Of a DNA stretch of 6,729 nt, positions 1 to 5,213 are shown piece after piece; position 1 is the first letter of the stretch, and each line of letters begins with the position of its first letter. The DNA comes from Bacteroidota bacterium. Lineage in GTDB: Bacteria; Bacteroidota; Bacteroidia; JAADEI01. Under the pieces are notes generated by a model. It worked only from the letters and a program-made list of their open reading frames with translations, was not told where the DNA came from and did no database searches. The DNA lies in NCBI GenBank assembly GCA_015490475.1, contig WFXT01000187.1, forward strand, positions 1-6,729. Direction: 5' to 3'. The position numbers and the translations under genes were made by a program.

Positions 1-673
1 TTTCTGAAGTCTCTGCTACTTTGTCAATGTACCTACTATCTTTAAACAGTTCACAAGAGGCAATATAACTGACGTATATGCTCCATAATCTCACATAATG
101 TGAAATGTAATTCCACAGTGAGTCGTATCTAATATTCCTGAATTCAGCGCTTCTAGCAGAATTTATGATGCTGTCATACATATCACTTTCAATGCTGTCG
201 TCTATACAATTAATATCTAGTATCCATCTATAACCCGTTACTTTTAAGTCTATCTTTCCTGTTTTTGCGTTAATAACGTAAGAAAGCTTTAGTGAATACA
301 TCAAGTCAAATAGGTCTGCTTTGGTGTCGGGAAATATGAATGAAAACCAGTATTCTATTTCATATGGATATAATTCAATTTTTATAAGACTATCTGAAAT
401 GTCAATGTTTATTGTCCATAATCTGTCATTGCTATGCAGGATTAAGAATGTATCGCAATTTTTATTGATATAAAATACACATAATTCCGGTATATACTCT
501 GAGGTATCTAAATGTCCTAAATGTGTGATAAGACTATCTGATATTTCATTTTCAACAATGTACATATTAGTAGTGCAATCACATTTGGAAAAATAAGATA
601 TGGCTTTTGTATTGGTAGCACTCAATGCTAAAAACAGGATATGTAACATCCATTTTGGTGTAGGAATTATCAT
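1..673 (-). CDS. Exported protein of unknown function, cut by the left edge (N-terminal 224 residues)
   Basis: The frame is open from an ATG at 671-673 to the window edge, giving 224 codons with no stop; the C-terminus lies outside. I do not recognise the family. Residues 1-24 form a signal peptide: K7 and H11 near a hydrophobic core (ILFLALSA, 12-19), ending in T-K-A with likely cleavage after A24. The protein is therefore probably periplasmic, at the outer membrane or secreted. The mature part is rich in Tyr, Ile, Ser and Asp and has cysteines at 31, 33, 65, 73, 156 and 207, including a CDC at its start. There is no lipobox. ISDSLI occurs twice, 48 residues apart (44-49 and 92-97). In-frame codons continue upstream to a stop at 794-796, but none is a usual start and the signal peptide fixes the ATG. 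The DNA is more AT-rich than the methylcitrate genes. The long stop-free frame and signal peptide make it a real gene; its function is unknown. Confidence 0.8.
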   Translation of the reverse strand, partial: MIIPTPKWMLHILFLALSATNTKAISYFSKCDCTTNMYIVENEISDSLITHLGHLDTSEYIPELCVFYINKNCDTFLILHSNDRLWTINIDISDSLIKIELYPYEIEYWFSFIFPDTKADLFDLMYSLKLSYVINAKTGKIDLKVTGYRWILDINCIDDSIESDMYDSIINSARSAEFRNIRYDSLWNYISHYVRLWSIYVSYIASCELFKDSRYIDKVAETSE

Positions 674-825
674 ATGGTAATAACGCTTGATTTGCTTACA
701 TTCTTGTTTATTACTTAAAATCAGCCTGACTGTAATTTTTGAGACGCTGACCTCGTTCTTCCGTGAGAGTTGTGAGTAGTAGGTTTTATTTTTTTATACT
801 GGGTTATTGTTAAAACAGGTATATC
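674..825. other. Intergenic gap between the two unknown genes
   Basis: This gap of 152 bases separates the stop of the cysteine-rich open frame from the ATG of the exported protein. I see no convincing terminator, no TAnnTTTG element on the minus strand and no RNA gene. The frame of the left gene stays open through most of it (to 794) but without a usable start codon. A short imperfect palindrome (CAGCCTGACTG, 723-733) is present and is too small to interpret. Confidence 0.5.
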
Positions 826-1509
826 TTATTTGGTTAAAAGATTAATGAGTAAGTTCTTATTTCTACATTCACAATACCAACAATCCTCGTCGAGGAAAAC
901 GCTATCTCTTCGTCTTACTTTGACAGGATATATGGCTCTTATCTGTTCTTTTTTAAACTCTATCTTTTGGCTCTTAATGTGCATAGTGTAAAGTGCCTTA
1001 TTGTAGTAACAGCCTTCTTTTAAGATAATGCTATCCAGAAGTCTGTAAACATTATCACCATGTAAATAAACATAGTATGAGATGGGTAATGCAACTACAT
1101 AATATGTGCCACTATCAACGTTCAAGAAGAAGTGCCAGGGAATGCATGCATCGCAATCTATAATATTATCGGTATTACATTTTCTAGAAATGCAAGAAGC
1201 GTATACACAGTTCTTGTAAAGAAGATGTCCTTCTTTAAGAGCGCAAATGAGAGCATCGCCATCTATTTGTCTGTAATAACCTTCTATAACAGCAGTATGA
1301 TTGTGTTCCTTGGAGTTGTAAACTATACTTTCTATACTATCTATGGTTATGAGTTGATTGCTATGTGGCTTAATTTGATTTATTAAGGTTGATGAGGTCG
1401 TGCTGTGTTTGTTAATAAAGAATATTTGATGTTTTTTATCAATTTTAGGGAGATAATATACGATAATTGTAAAAAAACAAGTATAAATGCGATTCTTATT
1501 ATTGTTGCT
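826..1509 (-). CDS. Cysteine-rich protein of unknown function, start unresolved (possible pseudogene)
   Basis: The frame is stop-free for 228 codons, from the TAA at 1510-1512 to its own TAA at 826-828. That is long for such AT-rich DNA and argues for coding. The first usable start, a TTG at 1123-1125, would give only 99 residues and discard half of the well-formed frame; there is no ATG or GTG before it. I do not recognise the family. The region read from about 1275 to 862 carries ten cysteines, including CDAC (1144-1155) and a CWYCEC cluster near the C-terminus (865-882). Such spacing can mean a metal site or several disulfides. A hydrophobic stretch (1453-1488) could be a signal peptide or anchor, and a better one is seen in another frame at the same place. 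Short motifs match the neighbouring exported protein, so the two may be paralogues. The gene lies downstream of the prpC terminator and is probably transcribed separately. Coding nature is fairly likely; whether it is intact is not. Confidence 0.5.
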   Translation of the reverse strand, partial: SNNNKNRIYTCFFTIIVYYLPKIDKKHQIFFINKHSTTSSTLINQIKPHSNQLITIDSIESIVYNSKEHNHTAVIEGYYRQIDGDALICALKEGHLLYKNCVYASCISRKCNTDNIIDCDACIPWHFFLNVDSGTYYVVALPISYYVYLHGDNVYRLLDSIILKEGCYYNKALYTMHIKSQKIEFKKEQIRAIYPVKVRRRDSVFLDEDCWYCECRNKNLLINLLTK

Positions 1510-1517
1510 TTACTTAG

Positions 1518-1571
1518 TTACTTACCCTTGTAGCTGTTAGTGTAAACGTTATGTTTACATTTTAAGTTCAT
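1518..1571 (-). other. 17-codon open frame upstream of the cysteine-rich gene
   Basis: An ATG at 1569-1571 opens a short frame encoding MNLKCKHNVYTNSYKGK and stops at TAA 1518-1520. The same frame then continues past the stop into a signal-peptide-like stretch (RIAFILVFLQLS, about 1461-1496). It may be the severed start of the cysteine-rich gene, a short upstream open frame, or chance. Nothing independent supports translation. Confidence 0.25.
1541..1559. promoter_or_regulatory. Perfect inverted repeat TGTAAAC-N5-GTTTACA, possible operator
   Basis: Two 7-base arms (1541-1547 and 1553-1559) are exact reverse complements around a 5-base spacer. The size and symmetry fit a binding site for a dimeric regulator. 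It lies downstream of the prp terminator and about 30 bases before the open frame at 826-1509, so it would act on that gene. AT-rich DNA produces such repeats by chance, and no regulator is identified. Confidence 0.25.
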
Positions 1572-1609
1572 GGTCCCTCAAGTGTGATTAATCAATACTA
1601 TTATGGTAT

Positions 1610-1641
1610 AAAACAAAAAAGGCGTCCCTCATCGGGACGCC
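1610..1641 (-). terminator. Rho-independent terminator of the prpDBC operon
   Basis: On the minus strand, GGCGTCCC and GGGACGCC arms (1621-1628 and 1634-1641) form a perfect GC-rich 8-bp stem with a 5-base loop. The stem is followed by six T, one G and four T (1610-1620). It starts about 40 bases after the prpC stop codon. This is a textbook intrinsic terminator and marks the end of the methylcitrate operon. Confidence 0.93.
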
Positions 1642-1680
1642 CGCCAATAACGAAAGTTAAGTTACCTTTATGTGCTACAC

Positions 1681-2832
1681 TTAATCTAAAGGTCTGTATT
1701 CAGGACCCACATACCAGACCCGTGGTCTGAACAATCTGTTATTGGCATGTTGTTCTGTGACGTGGGCAATCAAGCCAGCCGTTCGGGCAACAAGGAATAT
1801 TGGCGTAAATAGAGGAATAGGAATCCCAAGCAAGTAGTAAATTAGACCTACAGGATAGTCAACATTTGGATATAGTCCCTTTTCTTCCTTCATTGTTTCT
1901 TCAACAATCTGGTATATTTCGTATAGCTCTTTACCTTGTGGATGTCTGTCTATCAATTCTGGAATATAGTCTTTAAGCAGAGCGGCTCGTGGGTCATATT
2001 TACGCATATATACCCTGTGTCCGAAGCCCATTATTCTCTCTTTCCGTGCCAGTTTTTCCTTCACGTAATCTTTGGCTACTGAAGCACCTCCTTTTTCAAG
2101 GATCTCAAGTAACATATATGCCACTGCTTCATTGGCACCACCATGAAGGGGACCTTTTAGGGATGCTATGGCTCCCGTGATTGCTCCATATATGTCAGAC
2201 AGAGTGGAAGCAATGACACGTGCAGTGAATGTAGAATTAGGCATTTCGTGTTCTACGTAGCAGGTAAGGGTCTTGTCAAAGACTTCCCTGGATACATCAT
2301 CGGGTTCCTTCCCGAGAATCATATACAGGAAGTTGTCACTGAAGGAATATGTCGGATGGGGGTCAACAGGGGGCAATCCATTAAGTTCCCTGTAAGCGTT
2401 TGCAGTTATGTAGGGTAGTCTGGCTAAAATCTTGGTCCCTTTTTCAATGTTAGCTTCGGGGGAAGTATCCTTAAGGAATTCAGGGTCTTCAAAGCCTGCA
2501 AGGAAAGAAACAATAGTTCTTTGGGCGTCCATGACGTGTGTGTTGCGAGGCAAAAGTCGCATCAACTCATTAACAGGGGAAGGAATTTTCCCTTTTTCTC
2601 TCAACTGATTGACAAATTGTTCGTGTTCTTCCTGGGATGGCAAGTGCCCTTTTATTAGCAAGTGGGCTACTTCTGTGTATTGCTTCTTTTGTGCCAGTTC
2701 AATAAGGTCGTAGCCTCGCACAATTATTTTGCCTTGGTCAACATCAAGGATAGAAATTTCTGTTTTAACGGCGATAACGCCTTCAAGTCCTGGGATGTAG
2801 TTCTTGGTTGGGTCAACTGTATTGTTGCTCAT
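1681..2832 (-). CDS. prpC: 2-methylcitrate synthase (citrate synthase family)
   Basis: This enzyme condenses propionyl-CoA with oxaloacetate to 2-methylcitrate, the entry step of the methylcitrate cycle, in the cytoplasm. The 383-residue protein has the usual length of the short bacterial citrate synthases. Visible family motifs are YVEHEMPNSTFTARV (192-206, with H195), GPLHGGANE (227-235, catalytic H230), MGFGHRVY (268-275, catalytic H272) and YPNVDYPVGL (321-330, catalytic D325), followed by an arginine (R350) near the acyl-CoA site and NNRLFRPR (364-371). The motif style resembles Bacillus MmgD. Sequence alone does not cleanly separate methylcitrate from citrate synthase, and many of these enzymes accept both acyl-CoAs; placement in one operon with prpB and prpD makes the methylcitrate role most likely. 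The ATG at 2830-2832 lies inside prpB, overlapping its end by 20 bases, which suggests translational coupling. It is the last gene before a strong terminator. Confidence 0.93.
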   Translation of the reverse strand: MSNNTVDPTKNYIPGLEGVIAVKTEISILDVDQGKIIVRGYDLIELAQKKQYTEVAHLLIKGHLPSQEEHEQFVNQLREKGKIPSPVNELMRLLPRNTHVMDAQRTIVSFLAGFEDPEFLKDTSPEANIEKGTKILARLPYITANAYRELNGLPPVDPHPTYSFSDNFLYMILGKEPDDVSREVFDKTLTCYVEHEMPNSTFTARVIASTLSDIYGAITGAIASLKGPLHGGANEAVAYMLLEILEKGGASVAKDYVKEKLARKERIMGFGHRVYMRKYDPRAALLKDYIPELIDRHPQGKELYEIYQIVEETMKEEKGLYPNVDYPVGLIYYLLGIPIPLFTPIFLVARTAGLIAHVTEQHANNRLFRPRVWYVGPEYRPLD

Positions 2833-3745
2833 GGCTTTCAGATTTTGGGGTTTCTTTAGTTAGTTGTTGGTCAAATGTTTCGTAATCGTAGTAATTAATC
2901 AAATCGTATAGCTCCTGTCTTGTTAACATTTGGTCAAGAATGGATTGTTGGGTGCCCGATTCTTTAAGAGTTGTTAGGGCATTTTGAACAGCTTTGAGAG
3001 CTATTCTAAGTGTAGTTACAGGGAAAATTACAATCTGGTATCCCAGTTCAAAGAAGGTTTTTGCTGGGATATACGGCGTTTTGCCGAATTCTGTCATGTT
3101 GGCAAGCAATGGAACACCGTTTAGTTCTCTGGCAAATGTGGCGAATTCCTCTTGTGAAGTAAGTGCCTCGGGAAATATAATGTCTGCACCCGCTTCAACG
3201 TATGCTCGTGCTCTTTGTAAGGCTTCTTCCATGCCATATACACCACGGGCATCTGTTCGGGCAATAATTAAGGAATGCTTACTGACGGCTTTTGCCGCTT
3301 TTATTTTCTGCACCATTTCTTCGGTAGGGACAAGACGCTTTCCACTTAGGTGTCCGCACTTTTTAGGTAAAACCTGGTCTTCCAGTTGAATAGCTGCAGC
3401 ACCTGCTGATTCTAACTCCCGAACAGTCCTTACGACATTAAGGGCTTCACCAAAACCTGTGTCTGCATCAACAATTGCAGGAAGCCCCGAAGCCTTTACA
3501 ACAGATGATGTGAATTCAACTAATTCTGAAAGTGTGAATAGGCCCAGATCCGGAAGACCGAGCGAAGCACTAAATGCAGCCCCTGAGATGTATATGGCTT
3601 TGAAACCAGTGCGTCGTGCCATTATACCAACCAGAGGATTGAAAACCCCTGGAACTATAAGATGTTCCCCTTTTTCTAAGTATTCTCTCAATATCTCGCC
3701 AGGATGCCTGTCCCCTGACTTTTGCAATAACCACGCCCTCATCAT
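2813..3745 (-). CDS. prpB: 2-methylisocitrate lyase
   Basis: This enzyme cleaves 2-methylisocitrate to pyruvate and succinate, the last step of the methylcitrate cycle. It is a cytoplasmic, Mg-dependent member of the isocitrate lyase / PEP mutase superfamily. Of its 310 residues, these motifs are visible: YISGAAFSASLGLPDLG (52-68), VDADTGFGEALNVVRTV (92-108, with metal-site aspartates D93 and D95), IQLEDQVLPKKCGHLSGKRL (119-138, with the KKCGH active-site loop and catalytic C130), ARTDARG (162-168) and ANMTEFGKTP (215-224). The KKCGHLSGK loop is characteristic of methylisocitrate lyase rather than PEP mutase. It is slightly longer than the E. coli protein (about 296 residues) because of a hydrophilic tail. 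The start ATG at 3743-3745 overlaps the prpD stop in an ATGA arrangement; a second ATG follows immediately, so either could be used. Its own end overlaps prpC by 20 bases. The sequence is close in style to Bacillus YqiQ. Confidence 0.95.
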   Translation of the reverse strand: MMRAWLLQKSGDRHPGEILREYLEKGEHLIVPGVFNPLVGIMARRTGFKAIYISGAAFSASLGLPDLGLFTLSELVEFTSSVVKASGLPAIVDADTGFGEALNVVRTVRELESAGAAAIQLEDQVLPKKCGHLSGKRLVPTEEMVQKIKAAKAVSKHSLIIARTDARGVYGMEEALQRARAYVEAGADIIFPEALTSQEEFATFARELNGVPLLANMTEFGKTPYIPAKTFFELGYQIVIFPVTTLRIALKAVQNALTTLKESGTQQSILDQMLTRQELYDLINYYDYETFDQQLTKETPKSESHEQQYS

Positions 3746-5127
3746 ACTATTATTAATTCAAATAAGTCTTCCCAGCCTATTATGTGTTCTAAATTAAATA
3801 CCAGATTGGCTATGTCTTCAGTTCTGTCTTGCATATTAACAACAGCAAGACAATTTTTTACCTTTTCTTTTAATTCATCATCAGTCATAGGATTCTTGGC
3901 GTGCCCACGAGGATATTTCACTTCCTTAACAAATTCTCTTCCATCTTTGAGTTTGACAATTATTCTGTTCGGGATTCCATCAGGATATCCTTTGGTTAAC
4001 TCAGGGTCTTCTTTAAGAGTAGTTTGTTCTTTGAGTATTTTGCGTAGCACAGGGTCAAAAATTCGTTCCTTAGAGAAAGTCTTTTGAGTAACTTCGCCAT
4101 CCAGAAGAGCAGCTACCGTTATGTAAGGCAAGGAATGGTCTGCAGTTTCCCGTGTTTTGGGTTCCCATTTTTCTGGGTCTTTAGCAATGATTTCATAGGA
4201 AGCTTTGAAAGTATCAATATGAATTTTATCAATGTCTTCTGCTTTAATGCCCCCTGCCTCGCGATAAATCTGTAGAGCAGCATCAACCGCACTTTGAGCG
4301 TGATATTCCACAGGCCAGTATTTGATATAGGTGTCCAATATTCTGCGAGGTGGGCGCTTTTCTTCCAGTGGTTTTAGAACTTCATCAATAAATCTTTCCC
4401 CATTTAATAATTGCCTAAAGAAGCCCATTTCGCCCTCAAAGGGTTGGTAAGGACCAGTCATTCCTTGGGCAGCAAGGAGAGCACCAAACAATCCATTTCG
4501 TGCCGAGTTAGCGGCAGCGGCACCTTTCCACATGCTCAATTCACCTGCTCTGGTCTGCCTCATAGAAGCATGTGGAACAATTGCTATAGATATGGCATGT
4601 TCTATTTCTTCGGGATTTAAACCGAGGAGTTTACCTGCCGCAGCAGCAGTTGCTATTCCTATATAATTAACATGATCCCATCTGTGTTTGCGTAAACTTG
4701 CCGCATCGCAAAGTGTCACCCCTATCTCGTAGCCTACTGCAATAGCTGTAATCAAGTCATCTGGTGCAGAATCAATGTATTGAGCCAGCGCCAGCAAGGC
4801 AGGAATCATATCACTGGGATGAAGGGGTTCCAATGAGAGATAAGTGTCGTTGAAATCAAGATACCTGACCATTACGCCGTTGACGAATCCTGCAACTTCG
4901 GGTGTAGTATTAAATGTAGTACCGAATATAGTGGCACCGTCATCAAAACGCCAGTGATAAGCATACCTGCGAACTGCTTTCACTGCATCACCATGGTAAG
5001 CAGCCATAGCAACACCAATAGAATCAAGGATTCTTCTTTTCACTTCGTGAACTACATCATCATCAAGGTCGTCCCATTTGATCGTGTATGCGTATTCTGC
5101 CAGAAGTTTGCTATATCTATCACTCAT
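3742..5127 (-). CDS. prpD: 2-methylcitrate dehydratase (MmgE/PrpD family)
   Basis: This enzyme dehydrates 2-methylcitrate to 2-methyl-cis-aconitate in the cytoplasm. It belongs to the iron-sulfur-independent MmgE/PrpD family, and its product must be rehydrated by an aconitase that is not in this window. From the ATG at 5125-5127 the protein has 461 residues, close to the usual 460-485. Visible family motifs are YLDFNDTYL (89-97), HPSD (103-106), WKGAAAANSARNGLFGALLA (200-219), YWPVEYHAQSAVDAAL (270-285), TADHSLPY (328-335) and RGHAKNPMTDDEL (407-419). A TTG six codons upstream (5143-5145) would extend the frame. I reject it because it falls inside a TAnnTTTG promoter-like motif, while an AAAAAGGA tract sits just before the ATG. 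It is the first gene of the operon and ends in a 4-base overlap with prpB. Family assignment is firm; the methylcitrate role rests on its neighbours. Confidence 0.93.
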   Translation of the reverse strand: MSDRYSKLLAEYAYTIKWDDLDDDVVHEVKRRILDSIGVAMAAYHGDAVKAVRRYAYHWRFDDGATIFGTTFNTTPEVAGFVNGVMVRYLDFNDTYLSLEPLHPSDMIPALLALAQYIDSAPDDLITAIAVGYEIGVTLCDAASLRKHRWDHVNYIGIATAAAAGKLLGLNPEEIEHAISIAIVPHASMRQTRAGELSMWKGAAAANSARNGLFGALLAAQGMTGPYQPFEGEMGFFRQLLNGERFIDEVLKPLEEKRPPRRILDTYIKYWPVEYHAQSAVDAALQIYREAGGIKAEDIDKIHIDTFKASYEIIAKDPEKWEPKTRETADHSLPYITVAALLDGEVTQKTFSKERIFDPVLRKILKEQTTLKEDPELTKGYPDGIPNRIIVKLKDGREFVKEVKYPRGHAKNPMTDDELKEKVKNCLAVVNMQDRTEDIANLVFNLEHIIGWEDLFELIIV

Positions 5128-5213
5128 TGCGGTCCTTTTTAGCAAAGATAGAATAAATCTGAATAATGTTTGGGACCATTAGTCATGAGAATGACCTTAG
5201 CACTTCTACATAA
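5128..5213. other. Gap between the receptor gene and prpD
   Basis: These 86 bases hold the promoter-like motif next to prpD and, further upstream, a small hairpin (GTCAT-GAGA-ATGAC, 5182-5195) with a 5-bp stem and no T tract. I see no real terminator after the receptor gene, so read-through into prpD cannot be excluded. No riboswitch-like structure was recognised in this short gap. Confidence 0.5.
5143..5150 (-). promoter_or_regulatory. Candidate Bacteroidota -7 promoter element (TATCTTTG) for prpDBC
   Basis: The minus strand reads TATCTTTG, a full match to the TAnnTTTG -7 element of the Bacteroidota housekeeping promoter. It sits 15 bases before the prpD ATG, which would place the transcript start about ten bases before the start codon, an unusually short leader. 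I cannot find a matching TTTG -33 box at the usual distance, so support is partial. If real, it gives the operon its own promoter, independent of the receptor gene upstream. Confidence 0.4.

Noticed and set aside
1132..1386. Plus-strand open frame of 84 codons
   Set aside because: It is the complement of the stop-free cysteine-rich frame at 826-1509, has no recognisable protein features, and all supported genes run on the minus strand.
2994..3389. Plus-strand open frame of 131 codons
   Set aside because: It is antisense to the clearly identified prpB gene and shows no family motifs, so it is a shadow of coding sequence on the other strand.
3459..4087. Plus-strand open frames antisense to prpB and prpD
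   Set aside because: They lie opposite well-conserved enzyme motifs and their translations look like random Ser/Leu/Cys-rich shadow sequence.
5143..5145. TTG start for prpD giving six extra residues
   Set aside because: The ATG at 5125-5127 gives the usual family N-terminus, and the TTG is part of a promoter-like TATCTTTG motif.
5182..5195. Small hairpin after the receptor gene as a terminator
   Set aside because: The stem is only five base pairs, is not GC-rich, and has no following T tract on the minus strand.
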